Assembly: GCA_030674155.1 (NCBI GenBank)
Contig: CM060318.1
Location: forward strand, 73,777,771 to 73,841,770
Length of the DNA stretch: 64,000 nt
Source: Stramonita haemastoma
Taxonomy: Eukaryota; Mollusca; Gastropoda; Neogastropoda; Muricidae
Reading direction: 5' to 3'
The notes under the pieces are model-generated. The model was not told where the DNA came from. It ran no database searches and saw only the letters and a program-made list of their open reading frames with translations. A program made the translations under genes and the position numbers. Every line of letters begins with the position of its first letter. The stretch's first letter is position 1. Of the stretch, positions 1 through 10,838 are shown piece by piece.

Positions 1-63
1 ACACACACACTCACTCACTTACTCACTCAATCACACACACTCACACACACACACACACACACA

Positions 64-118
<55 letters not shown>
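1..118. repeat. (AC)n microsatellite
   Basis: Almost pure AC dinucleotide with a few TCAC variants at the left edge. It runs off the window, so its full length is unknown. Long open frames here are repeat artefacts. Confidence 0.95.
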
Positions 119-119
<1 letters not shown>

Positions 120-366
120 TCATCCTGAATACATATCCATACACATGTACAGTTTGTCCGATACAATGGGATATGCTTAAAGAGTAATCATGAAAATAAG
201 CATTACATCCTTTCAGAAACAACAACAACAACAAAAACCAACCAATCAAACAAACAACCCCCCCAAAAAAAAACCCAACGACTAAACAAACGAGAAAACA
301 AAAACAAAACAACAACAACAACAACAAAAACACAACCAGAACCTTTTACAATCTCATTATTTATCA

Positions 367-407
367 AACACACACACACACACAAAACACACACGAGAGA
401 GAGATAC

Positions 408-473
<66 letters not shown>

Positions 474-535
474 TGTGTGTGTGTGTGTGTGTGCGCGCTC
501 GCGCGCACGCGCACGTGCGTGCGTGTGCGCTTGCT
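367..535. repeat. compound microsatellite (CA, GA, GT, GC)
   Basis: CA, then about 60 bp of GA, then GT, then an alternating CG/CA purine-pyrimidine stretch. The alternating part could adopt Z-form DNA. No gene is visible in 119-366 or 536-984. Confidence 0.9.
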
Positions 536-984
536 TGCATGTGCTGGCGTGCACGAGCTCATACTTGCATACATGTGCGCATTCATGAGTTCGAGTCTGT
601 GTGCGTATTCGCGCAGTACATGCATGTGAGTACTGATGTGCTGATAACTTCATATTTAGACATCATCATATTATCTGATCTCATGAAGGCTCCCTGTAGT
701 ACACACACTATTTGTCAGTATTTTTTTTTTAAACACAACTGACTCTACCAGTGACGTTCATACTCAGTTTTAGAAAGATAGTTTAAAAGAAAATAAAGAA
801 AGAAGGAAAGAAAGAAAGAAGGGCATAAAAAGGGGGGAAAAGAAAGAAAAGGAAGGGTGTCATATTGCTGTGGAGCTAGGAATAGAAGCAGAACCAGACT
901 GTTAACGTGATATGGAAAGGGAAGAACAAACAGGGGGAAAAATGGGGTATATAGAAGGTGAAGCTATTGTGGAAACTTAGGAAA

Positions 985-1008
985 GGGGGGGGGGGGGGGG
1001 GGGGGGGG
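985..1008 (+). repeat. poly-G tract
   Basis: Twenty-four consecutive G, then CGGGGC. It can form G-quadruplexes and its length is probably unreliable in the assembly. Confidence 0.9.
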
Positions 1009-1152
1009 CGGGGCAGAGGGGCACAGATAATGCTCTGCTATTGCAGAAGACAGATGACTGAACAGTTTGGCGTCGAAGATGTATGAAGTTCATTATTTTT
1101 CCCCTCTTCTTGTTCTTTTATCTCTTCAGTCAGAATCGTCCAGAGATTTTCT

Positions 1153-1653
1153 GTGTGGAGATTATCTATCACAGACGTCTATGGAGACGTCATCTCTCAG
1201 AGATGGTCTGTGAGGAGGTTATCTATCACAGACGTCTGTGGAGACGTCATCTCTCAGAGATGGTCTGTGTGGAGGTTATCTACCACAGACGTCTGTGGGG
1301 ACGTCATCTCTCAGAGATGGTCTGTGTTATCTATCACAGACGTCTATGGAGACGTCGTCTCTCAGAGATGGTCTGTGTTATCTATCACAGACATCTATGG
1401 AGACGTCATCTCTCAGAGATGGTCTGTGTGGAGGTTATCTATCACAGACGTCTGTGGAGACGTCATCTCTCAGAGGTGGTCTGTGTGGAGGTTATTTATC
1501 ACAGACGTCTATGGAGACGTCATCTCTTAGAGATTGTGTGGAGGTTATCTAGCACAGACGTCTGTGGAGACGTCATCGCTCAGAGATGGTCTGTGTGGAG
1601 GTTATCTATCACAGACGTCTGTGGAGACGTCATCTCTCAGAGATGGTCTGTGT
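1153..1653. repeat. 57-bp minisatellite with palindromic units
   Basis: About nine tandem units, mostly 57 bp, with two shorter 51-bp variants that lack a GGAGGT-like hexamer. Most units hold two inverted repeats. One is CACAGACGTCTGTG, a perfect 14-bp palindrome in several units with a TCTATGG variant in others. The other is CATCTCT-C-AGAGATG. The period is a multiple of three, so all frames stay open and give a repetitive 190-residue frame at 1083-1655. I treat that frame as an artefact because it has no recognisable domain and the DNA structure explains it. Confidence 0.9.
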
Positions 1654-1791
1654 AGACGATCTCAGGATTTATCGTCTTGCCAATAGGCTCTATGAAAATG
1701 TTTTCCTCGCATTCATTCGGCGCTCTTTCTTGTCTTTACTACTCTCTCCATCCCCTTAATTCGTTGTCTATGTCAGCAGTCTGTTTTTCCA

Positions 1792-1793
<2 letters not shown>

Positions 1794-1847
<54 letters not shown>

Positions 1848-1851
1848 CGTG

Positions 1852-1892
<41 letters not shown>

Positions 1893-1960
1893 TGTCTGCC
1901 CACCTGTTTGTCTGTCTGTCTGTCTCTCTCGCTCTCGCTCTCTTTTTCTTTCTTTCTCTC
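1794..1960. repeat. compound (GT)n-(TGCC)n-(TGTC)n-(CT)n array
   Basis: About 50 bp of GT leads into TGCC tetramers, then TGTC, then CT-rich DNA. The stepwise change of unit suggests successive slippage of one locus. Confidence 0.9.
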
Positions 1961-2089
1961 TAATAATAATTGATGATTCTTGTTACAAATACTCTTCTTT
2001 CCCTTAAATTATTTGCTTGCATTATTTCACCAACTATCTTCGTGTATGTGTCACTTGTATTTTCTGTAAATTAAAAAAAAAGATCAATC

Positions 2090-2106
2090 ATGAGAGAGAG
2101 AGGGAG

Positions 2107-2171
<65 letters not shown>

Positions 2172-2191
2172 AGTCACACACACACACACAC

Positions 2192-2234
<43 letters not shown>

Positions 2235-2277
2235 GTCTCTCTCTCTCTGTCTGTCTGTCTCTCTGTCTCTGTCTCTG

Positions 2278-2321
<44 letters not shown>

Positions 2322-2322
2322 A
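2090..2322. repeat. compound (GA)n-Gn-(CA)n-(GTCT)n-(CT)n array
   Basis: A 70-bp GA run, an 11-12 nt G run, a short CA run, ten or more GTCT tetramers and a mixed CT/CTGT tail. The GA and CT arms are complementary and could fold back. Confidence 0.9.
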
Positions 2323-2547
2323 ATCGTATTTCAAGAAAGCACACAAGACTGCAATGATGCCGTGTGCGCGTAAAATCATTATTTTTCTCTTACAACACAT
2401 TTACCGGTGTCTATTTCTTGTTCAACCTACTCCGCTTTTCAGTGAGTCTGTATATATATAAAGGTTGCATCGATTTCAGTAAATGTCAGAAGATGAACAC
2501 GTCCGATACAAGAGTTGGAAAAACCCTGACAACGCACTGAGTGATTT

Positions 2548-2561
2548 GTACGTGTGTGTGT

Positions 2562-2641
<80 letters not shown>

Positions 2642-2680
2642 TGTGTGTATGTGTGTGAGTGTGAGAGAGAGAGAGAGAGA

Positions 2681-2727
<47 letters not shown>

Positions 2728-2812
2728 GGGAGAGAGAGGAGACGAGTGAGAGGGAGAGAGATGGAGAGAAGAGAGAGAGAGAGAGAGAGAGGGTGAGATG
2801 AGAGAGAGAGGA
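2548..2812. repeat. (GT)n followed by (GA)n
   Basis: About 90 bp of GT, then GA with interruptions to about 2812. No coding signal. Confidence 0.9.
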
Positions 2813-2919
2813 TGCTGGTGCCTGATATTGTGATAAAGAGATGTTTAAGTAGCAGCAGTGGTAGTTGTAGAGATATTCTGTGCGTGAATGTAAGAAGGAG
2901 AGAGTGGTAGTATGATGCA

Positions 2920-3067
2920 GTGTGTGTGTGTGTGATACTGTGTGTGTGTGTGTTGTGTTGTGTAGTGTGTGTGTGTGTGTTGTAGGTTGTTTGCTTGCCC
3001 GTGTTGTGTGTTGTGTGTTGTAGTGCGTATTGATGAGTGTGTTGTGTGTTTGTGTGGTGTTTGTTGA

Positions 3068-3108
<41 letters not shown>

Positions 3109-3220
3109 GTGTTGTGTGTGTTGTGTGTGTGTGTTTCGAACATGTGTGTGCTGTGTGTGTGTGTGTGTGCTGTGCGTGTGGTGTGTGTTTGTGGTGTGTT
3201 GTTGCGTTGTTGTTTGCTTG

Positions 3221-3283
<63 letters not shown>

Positions 3284-3363
3284 GTTCATGAAGAAGAGCA
3301 TGTTTTCAGAAAACCTGCCATCTTGAGTGCATACGTGCGTGCGTGCGTGCGTGTGTGTGTGGT

Positions 3364-3438
<75 letters not shown>

Positions 3439-3469
3439 TTGCATTTGTGAGTTGCATTGTGTATACGTT

Positions 3470-3515
<46 letters not shown>

Positions 3516-3548
3516 TCTCTCTCTCTCTCTCTCTCTCTCTCCCTCTTC

Positions 3549-3597
<49 letters not shown>

Positions 3598-3664
3598 TGT
3601 GTGTGTGTGTGTTGTGTTGCAACATGTGTGTGTGTGTGTGTGTTTGTGTGTTTGTGCTTGCCAC

Positions 3665-3705
<41 letters not shown>

Positions 3706-3720
3706 GTGTGTGTGTGTGGC
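2920..3720. repeat. 800-bp GT/CT microsatellite field
   Basis: Several GT arrays (about 3074-3110, 3222-3281, 3355-3436, 3553-3700) with one CT array at 3471-3542, separated by degenerate GT-rich DNA such as GTTGTGT. The VCVC, HTHT and SLSL frames on both strands are translations of these repeats. Nothing recognised in 3721-4136. Confidence 0.9.
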
Positions 3721-4136
3721 AGACTGCTCACGTCGTAACATCTGTCCTACTTTCAGGTCACCTTCTGAAGCAACTCCAATGTAATCCGAGCTCACATTAT
3801 CGATTTTTGAATGCTGTTTTATTCTCTTTTTTTGTGTGTTTTTGTCTTATCCTTTTAGTTAAAGGCATTATTGTACGTGATCTCTTCTTGGCTAAACCCT
3901 TCTCAGTTTTAAAAAAAAAAAGAGAAGAAAAATGAAGGAATATGGTGTTGGTATGTCCTTTCAGTTTTATTTATGTTAATTGTTATTAGTATTTCGAGTG
4001 AATTTTTTTTTTTTTTTTAGGCATGTCCGGATCAGTTCACCGGTTATTTTGATAATTATTATGCAACAATGTCATTAGCTTACTCAGCACATTTTTTCTT
4101 TTAAATACGCTGTCTCCGTCACACCAACACACCCCA

Positions 4137-4352
4137 TAACACATACATCCCGCACGCAGGCACGCAGGCACGCACGCACGCACGCACGCACGCACACGCA
4201 CGCACGCGCGCACGCACACACACACACATATGCTCGCGCGCGCGTGTGTGTGCACGCACGCGCTCGCATGTGCTCTCTCTCTTTCACACACACACACACA
4301 CACCATCCATCTCATCTCACTCTCACTCTCTCTCTCTCTCTCTCTCTCTCTT
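4137..4352. repeat. (CGCA)n, (CA)n and (CT)n tract
   Basis: CGCA tetramers, alternating CG/CA and finally CT repeats. The CpG richness comes from the tetramer, not from a promoter island. Nothing recognised in 4353-4866. Confidence 0.85.
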
Positions 4353-4866
4353 GCGATACCCAGCATAACAGTTGTGGTTACTGACAGTTCTCATTAGAGA
4401 TGTTTCTGTTTTTTGGTTTTTGTTTTGTTTTGTTAACTGATTACCTCTAACTAATTTTGCAACACCTTATATGTTTGGGCCAGGGGCGATTTTGTGAAAA
4501 TCATTCTAGTGGGAGAGTTCTAGTTCTTTATCTGTCCTGATTTTCTTGTCTTGTATCTCTGTCTCTGTCTGTCCTCTTGCCTGTTTTGTCTGTCTGTCTC
4601 TGTCTCTGTCTCTCTCTCTCCTCTTGTCTCCTCTCCCCTCTCTCTCTAATACAATACTAAACATCAATATTAAAGAAGAAACCGACAAATCTGGAAACAC
4701 TAAACGTCTGCTCTCTTTAAGAGTGCAACAAGGTTGTGTTTGTATATATAATTATAGTGTGTGTGTAATTAGCATAGGTGTGTGCGTGTTGCGTATTAGA
4801 TACGTCAGCTGTGGCAGTTGTACTTTTAACTGTGAGAGTTATACTGCAATGGCAGTTTCTGTGTTT

Positions 4867-5149
<283 letters not shown>

Positions 5150-5153
<4 letters not shown>

Positions 5154-5600
5154 GCAGAAGGCTATCAGTTGTTAGAAGAAGCATCCTTAAATAGAGTTAT
5201 AGAAAAGCATTGGCAAAACAAGAAGCTTCAACATTCAACTCCGAGTGGGAAGAGTGTAGTTGAATACATTGATCACTTAAAGATTCATGAATACAAATGA
5301 ATTGAAAGAAAGACAACTCAAGGCATTATTCTTTAGGATAAGATTAAATGCTTTTATGACAAAGTTCAGTAAGGATGTTAAATGCTTATGTGGTGGATAT
5401 ATTTCAAATACCCATATCATACTTGAATGTAAGAATTTAAAACCCTATCTCCCTGCCTTTTCTGAGAATTCCATTGAAAGTTTTTGTAAAATAATATCTA
5501 AGTGTTTGAATAGCATAGGTTGTGGTTTAGTACTAGTAGGCATTTATTTTAGTTTCATGTAGTCTTATAGAGGGTTTTTGTTGTTGTTGTTGTTGTGTTG
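5150..5600 (+). mobile_element. LINE ORF2 3' fragment (RNase H-distal, zinc-binding tail)
   Basis: Translation gives the C-terminal end of a non-LTR retrotransposon ORF2. One frame ends at 5300 (residues IDHLKIHEYK). After a frameshift, a second frame runs 5287-5562. The second frame has RLNAFMTKF followed by CLCGG then H and C, a C-x-C-x7-H-x4-C arrangement. The large LINE at 9.7-15.7 kb has the matching CMCG...H...C tail near 15,030, so both are the same broad family, though the copies are diverged. A TTG/GTT-rich stretch follows the stop at 5560. No RT domain remains. It is a 5'-truncated dead copy. Confidence 0.75.
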
Positions 5601-5686
5601 TCTTTTCGATATTTTCTTGATCTGTTATGTTAAGAATAACTAATACATTTGTTGACATATTTATCACAAAACACAAAAGAAGACAC

Positions 5687-5687
<1 letters not shown>

Positions 5688-5718
<31 letters not shown>

Positions 5719-5764
5719 ACACACACACACACACACACACGCGCGCGCGAGCGACGCACACATT

Positions 5765-5807
<43 letters not shown>
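5688..5807. repeat. (CA)n-(GC)n-(CT)n microsatellite
   Basis: CA, a short CG-alternating link, then CT to about 5806. Nothing recognised in 5808-6170. Confidence 0.9.
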
Positions 5808-5812
<5 letters not shown>

Positions 5813-6170
5813 ACGTCTCTTGTGTCGTCTGCTTCCCCTCAACTATCCAGTGTTGCTTTTGTAGGTCGTTGGAAGAGTTAAAGTGGAAGAGACGTTAAGA
5901 GATGAGAGAGATTACACATGATAACCTTTGATGATATTATAGGCAACACGACTCAGAATTAACGAAGCGTTTCAACCTACTTTTTTTTTCACCTGCGTTT
6001 TGATGCGGTAGAATCTATGTAGGCTTAATGTGTTATTATGATTGGTTGGGGCATTGGTATGGGGGCGACAAATTTAAAGATCTTTTTAAATATGCAAGTG
6101 TTAGACTTACAGTTGACTGATGCAATGTGGCCCTTACTGACAAAAAGTAGGGTTTGTGCAATCATGCACA

Positions 6171-6270
6171 AACACACACACACACCGCGCGCGCGCGCGC
6201 GCACACACACACGCACACACACACACACACGCACACGCACACATGTGCACACATACACGCACGCCCAGAG
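6171..6270. repeat. (CA)n with (GC)n core
   Basis: CA repeats around a GCGCGC core, then CGCA-type variants. Alternating purine-pyrimidine throughout. Confidence 0.85.
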
Positions 6271-6454
6271 GTTACACCAAGCTGTTTTGCCGTACGCTCG
6301 CGTGCATGTTCTTGTTTGTTTGAGTATGTGACGTGTGTATGTGTGTGTTGGGGTGGTGGTCTGGTGGTGTAAAGTGTGTTCATCTACTTAACTCTGCCAT
6401 GCGTATGTGTGTAGATTGATGGCGTGGGTTATACTCGCGCACATGTGGTTAGCG

Positions 6455-6530
6455 TATTCGTGTATGTGTGTGTCGTGTATGTGTGTGTGTGTTGTGTGTG
6501 CGCGCGCGCGCACGCGCGTGCATACTTGCG
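6455..6530. repeat. (GT)n-(GC)n tract
   Basis: Imperfect GT leading into GCGCGCGC, immediately left of the CpG-rich block at 6540. Confidence 0.8.
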
Positions 6531-6573
6531 CCCGTTGCTCGGGCAAGAATACGGTTACATACTCCATCCACTG

Positions 6574-6588
6574 AGGTCACGATGACCT
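6574..6588. promoter_or_regulatory. perfect IR3 hormone response element (AGGTCA inverted repeat, 3-bp spacer)
   Basis: AGGTCACGATGACCT is a perfect inverted repeat of the nuclear-receptor half-site with spacer CGA. This architecture is the classic estrogen-response-element form bound by NR3 homodimers. Other receptors with an EGCKG P-box also read AGGTCA half-sites. Occupancy cannot be judged from sequence. Confidence 0.55.
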
Positions 6589-6645
6589 GATTCATTGCTC
6601 CGTTCCCGCGTAAAGCGGCCCGCTTAGCAACGTGTGCGGCCAAAC

Positions 6646-6656
6646 AAAGTAGGTCG
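6646..6656 (+). promoter_or_regulatory. extended monomeric half-site (AAAGTAGGTCG)
   Basis: An A-rich 5' extension and TAGGTC match the monomer site used by NR1D/NR1F receptors except for the last base, G instead of A. It lies between the IR3 and DR5 sites. Confidence 0.35.
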
Positions 6657-6683
6657 ATGTCGGCGCCACTAGTGCATGGCAGC

Positions 6684-6700
6684 AGGTCAACCCGAGGTCA
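6684..6700 (+). promoter_or_regulatory. perfect DR5 response element (AGGTCA direct repeat, 5-bp spacer)
   Basis: AGGTCAACCCGAGGTCA: two exact half-sites with five bases between them, the spacing used by RAR-RXR type heterodimers. It overlaps the possible ATG-initiated frame from 6676, so a coding origin is an alternative. Confidence 0.5.
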
Positions 6701-7384
6701 CCCAGCGATCGTGTTTCGTTTTTTTTTTTCTTGTTTTTTTAAAAAAAATGTTAGTCATGTGGGTTGGAGGCATTTTGTGTGGTGGTATACGGCTTGAAGT
6801 CTCTAGCTGTTGCTCAGTGATTGGATAGATTTGTGTCACATGGTTTGGAGAGACCAGACGACAATTTAATAATCGAAGTGCTGCAACCTGTGAGAGTTAT
6901 TGCGGACATTTGTCCAGTTGTTTCATTTTTTTTTTTTTTTAATCAGTTTGCTCGCATATCTTTACGATATTTGTTTTAAATTTTGGTTGGAATTAATGTT
7001 TAAGACACTTCAAGGAGATGACTACATATCAATTTCTTTTATCATTCTTTTCCTTTTTGTTTTTGTTAGGCCTAACTTTTTATATCCTAACCGTTAATTT
7101 TGAAAAAAAGTCAAAAGGGCTTTTGAAGTCCTATCCCCACCCCTACCCCACCTTAAGGACATTGATACATTTAATTTTTCATCTTCCTTTTTGTGAACAA
7201 TTTTGAAGGAAACCAGTTTCAATATTTCGGATACATTTTTATATTTTAAGGGCTTAGAATTAAAAAAAAGTTTACATTGCTTTGCCCCAAGTGTTAAACA
7301 AGTGCTTCACTGGTTTTCATCAAATCAATGAAAATATATATAAATATGTTTATGTAGATAATTACATTTATATTATAATTATAC

Positions 7385-7390
7385 ATGTAT

Positions 7391-7439
<49 letters not shown>

Positions 7440-7509
7440 CACACACACACACATATATAGTATGTGTATGTGTATTCTTTTTTTTCAAATATTGAAGCAA
7501 CAATAACAC

Positions 7510-7598
<89 letters not shown>

Positions 7599-7600
7599 CC
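7385..7600. repeat. (AT)n then (CA)n microsatellites
   Basis: An imperfect TATA tract at 7388-7440, a short CA/TA link, then pure CA from about 7506 to 7597. The 6720-7384 stretch is AT-rich and holds nothing I recognise. Confidence 0.9.
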
Positions 7601-7871
7601 AAATAAGAAGACACTTAGTTTATTTCGCACTGACTCTTCAATGCAGTGTAAATTTGTTTAACCATACTGCCCCTGTGATAACCCCCCTCCCCAGCAACAA
7701 CAGTAAATGTAAGAAAATCAGTAACATGCCTAAGCACATCACCAGAGGTTAATTTTCTGGTACAGAATTTTCATGGGGTGGGGATTGTAAATCTAAGCAT
7801 ATACTGAGAGAGGCTTTGGTCTACCAACAGAAGAAGTGAGTAAAAGCAATAAGATTGGGAAATAAAAGCAG

Positions 7872-7873
<2 letters not shown>

Positions 7874-7947
<74 letters not shown>
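7874..7947. repeat. (CA)n microsatellite with CCCAN-rich flank
   Basis: About 74 bp of pure CA followed by CCCACCCAAC-type repeats to about 8010. Confidence 0.9.
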
Positions 7948-7948
<1 letters not shown>

Positions 7949-8169
7949 GCCCACCCACCCACCCCAACCCAACCCATCCCAACCCACCCCACCCACCAAC
8001 AAACACCACACCACAACTATCACTAACTACAGGACGAAAGAAAACAAAAATATAAACAAGACTCTTTAAGATTTACATTTACATGTGACGTAATAAGTTC
8101 ACATTATAAGTAGAGAGTTGAAGTATTGAATGACAGAATATGATAACAAGTATATTCATGTTGTTTTAG

Positions 8170-8273
8170 GTGCATGTACGCCGTCAGTCCAGTCATCATC
8201 GCTGAAGTGCCTGGTGTGTGGGGACAAGTCATCTGGTGTGCATTATGGGGTGCCAGCCTGTGAGGGCTGCAAG
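8170..8273 (+). CDS. nuclear receptor exon: first zinc finger of the DNA-binding domain
   Basis: A TTGTTTTAG acceptor precedes 8170, and AAG|GTCAGG forms the donor at 8274. The first two bases complete a codon begun in an unseen upstream exon, followed by 34 codons. Residues CLVC...CEGC give the C-x2-C-x13-C-x2-C pattern of finger one. The P-box EGCK continues with G in the next exon, predicting AGGTCA recognition. The frame is also open upstream to an ATG at 8130, which would give an isoform starting MTEYDNKYIH if transcription began inside the intron. The acceptor makes a spliced origin more likely. A long CT array starts 87 bp after the donor. Confidence 0.9.
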
Positions 8274-8355
8274 GTCAGGCCTGTACTGTGCATGCATACA
8301 CACTCACAGATCTATATCGTTATTTTTAGTTGTTCCCCAATCAGGATGCTGGGGA

Positions 8356-8520
<165 letters not shown>

Positions 8521-8868
8521 CTTCTCATCTTCATCCCCTTCTGGAAACTGAAGAGTTCCCTCTTTTCTATCCCTCTCTTGTTTCTGCTTGTTCCTTTTCT
8601 TTTGTTACCTCCTTGTCTGTTTTCTGCCATTCTTCCTGTCTATTCCCCTGCCTTTTTTCCCTTAAAGACTTAAAAGATAACAGTTCTCTCCCAGTGTGTA
8701 AGGCACTCGACAGCAGCACAACACATGTTCATTTGTATTGATATAGAACAGTAGTTGCTGTCTTACTTTTTCAATGAAGAAGCAGATTGCAGTTTATACA
8801 TGAAAAGAACATCCACTAGGTCGGAATGCAGGTACTTTAATTAATGGTGGGCAAATAGTTGCATACAC

Positions 8869-9000
8869 AAAATCTCACCATTGGTGAACCTCAGAGGTCC
8901 AGCCAAGGAATGAATGAGATAGGTAAAGGGAACACTCCCATACATTTTATTTTCTTTGTTGCTTGGCTAGAGCTCCAAGGTTCACCAGTGGTGAGATTTT
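8869..9000. repeat. inverted (foldback) repeat of a dispersed motif
   Basis: The left arm, about 8869-8913, begins AAATCTCACCATTGGTGAAC. The right arm, about 8959-9000, is its near reverse complement and ends GGTTCACCAGTGGTGAGATTT. Arms are about 42 bp around a 45-bp loop. The same motif occurs singly near 16,123, 27,905, 30,430 and 32,140. It is probably two oppositely oriented copies of a repeat end, or a foldback MITE. Confidence 0.6.
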
Positions 9001-9289
9001 TTTCGTATGAAACGCTTATCAATGAATGAATGCATCTGTTATTTAGTTTTGCAGGCTACAGTCTTGGACAAGAAGTGATTATAAGGGAACATTCAGAAAT
9101 TAATGAATTCATCTATGATAACATAAAATGTTGAAAAATCACCGCACCCCATAGGCATGGTTGTAGGGGGAGGGATTGAAAAGGTGATGGTGGGATGTGA
9201 AGGGAACAGGGTTGAAGTGATGTGATTTATGTACATGTGATTAAAAAAAACCCACCCATACATATACATACAAGAGTATGGCACACTGG

Positions 9290-9292
<3 letters not shown>

Positions 9293-9323
<31 letters not shown>

Positions 9324-9331
9324 TCTCCACA

Positions 9332-9421
<90 letters not shown>
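9293..9421. repeat. (CT)n and (CA)n microsatellites
   Basis: CT at 9293-9320, a short link, CA from about 9333 to 9421. A dispersed repeat copy begins just downstream. Confidence 0.93.
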
Positions 9422-9425
<4 letters not shown>

Positions 9426-9442
9426 AACATCTTGTGCTTACG

Positions 9443-9575
9443 TTAAATCCTGTTCCAGTTTTTGTAAGAGTAGGCCATTGTGTGCCAGTGGGATCAGATG
9501 ACAAGATTTACAAATTGCATAACACGGGGACTGGATGTAAAAAAGCATATGAGTGCTTATTCCATTATCCTAGAT
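9443..9575 (+). mobile_element. SINE-body fragment (tRNA-headed family, + orientation)
   Basis: Contains TTAAATCCTGTTCC, GTAGGCCATTGTGTGCC and a GGGGACTGGATGTAAAAAAGCA stretch. In reverse complement these recur at 21596-21790 and 30700-30985, and in the same orientation near 31,980-32,045. The tRNA-like head is missing here. Family assignment rests on visual comparison. Confidence 0.55.
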
Positions 9576-9753
9576 ATTAAATAAAAATAAATAAATAAAT
9601 AAACACAAACACAACACACACCACCACACAACACCCCCAACAACTACACAACACACTACACACAACACACCACACAAACACACCAACCACTGCTCATGGA
9701 GATGACGTCACCAAGATGGCGGAGTTATCAGAACACAACAGGTACTTGTACAA

Positions 9754-10838
9754 ATGAGCACCACCGAAACCATGAAACAAAGCCCAACAGACTCTGGATG
9801 CGGAGTTATCACCACAGACCTGCAAGCCACAACCCTCTGCAATAGAGAGCAAACGATGCCAGCCTTAACTGTAATGAGAGACAGGCCATGATCAGTCGGA
9901 TGCCAGAAGTAAAGAGACAACCCAGATCATTTCCAGTCTACGTGAGATGGTCAGTGATCTTAAATCTATTGTTTATTACACCTTACTGGTCGTCTCCAAT
10001 CCTTGGAAAACACCATCAAGGATTTTAGTAGAGAGAAGCCTGAAATAAAAGAATGCCATCACGTAAGCACACAGACAGCAAAAAGTCTCTCCAACTTACG
10101 CTGATGTCGCGAAAGCCATGCCTGCTGCGCACACCACACGCAAGGCATCACTCGGGCCTTCTGTGCGTCCTGCCATCAATAGACAGCAAGGTGCAAAACA
10201 AAATAAAGAAAAGCCACAAAGTTGAGAACAAGCAGTGATGTCAAAGTTCAAAATGACGTCAAGGTAACAGTGACATCAAATACCATGAAAGAAACACCCA
10301 AGAACTCCGAAGGTTTTCCTGATGTCCTATTCTTGCATGATTCCATATTAAGAGGAGTCCAGTATAAAAGATTGGGATGGTCATATGGATTTTCTACTAT
10401 TCACGGCAAAGTCCATATGATAAAAGATCTCCAAGAAAATGTTGAAATTGCTTCTTGCAATCTGGCAAAATCTTTTGATGGCATTGTTTTACATTGTGGC
10501 CTAAATAATCTAAGAAATGAAGAAGCTGCTTCTGCAAGTAAAATATTTGTTGATTCAGTGAAACAAGTCCACAAGCAGCACTCTAACACTTTCATGTTAT
10601 AAGTAAAGTATCACCTGTCCACGATGAGGAGTTAGAAATTAAAAGACAGTTGTTCAGTGCCTTGGTAACTAAAGAACTACTGGGGATGAAGAGGGTATCC
10701 TTTATATCCAATGACAACCTGCACACCAGCCACCTGAAGGATGGGACACACCCCACCATGAAGGGCTCCACCATCCTGGCAGTCAACCTTGGCCGTCACC
10801 TTTGCCAGCTGTTTTGGACAAAGCCAGAACGAACATGA
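9754..10838 (+). pseudogene. LINE ORF1, SGNH/GDSL-hydrolase-like, frameshifted
   Basis: A plausible start is ATG at 9754 (MSTTETMKQSPTDS). After a frame break, DARSKETTQIISSLREMVSD and GRLQSLENTIKDF look like a coiled-coil. Then come TYADVAKAMPAAHT and a basic Q/K-rich stretch. From 10222 in another frame, LHDSILRGV (10332), CGLNN (10495) and, after a one-base loss near 10597, DGTHPTMKG (10740) resemble SGNH blocks I, III and V. In this family Ser of block I and Asp/His of block V form the catalytic triad. Such ORF1 proteins bind RNA or lipid and help RNP formation. At least three frameshifts. Confidence 0.55.

Larger units (their letters stand above)
6540..6715. promoter_or_regulatory. CpG-rich block with clustered nuclear-receptor sites
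   Basis: This 175-bp non-repetitive stretch is clearly richer in CpG than its AT-rich surroundings, with CCCGCG, AGCGGCCCGCTT and GTCGGCGCC. It contains three AGGTCA-type sites, listed separately. It lies about 1.5 kb upstream of the first recognised receptor exon on the same strand. A possible start codon, ATG at 6676 (GTGCATGG), reads MAAGQPEVTQRS before entering a T-run, so part of the block could be an untranslated or first coding exon. No convincing splice donor follows. It could be a promoter, an enhancer or a coincidentally GC-rich repeat remnant. Confidence 0.4.

Noticed and set aside
1083..1655. 190-codon + strand frame with repeated YHRRLWRRHLSEMV
   Set aside because: It is the translation of the 57-bp minisatellite. 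All frames are open because the period is a multiple of three, and no domain is present.
2439..3795. Long - strand frames of THTHTH, SLSLSL and ERERER, up to 393 codons
   Set aside because: Translations of CA, CT and GA microsatellites.
7379..7630. - strand VCVCV/YIYI frame
   Set aside because: Translation of GT and AT repeats.
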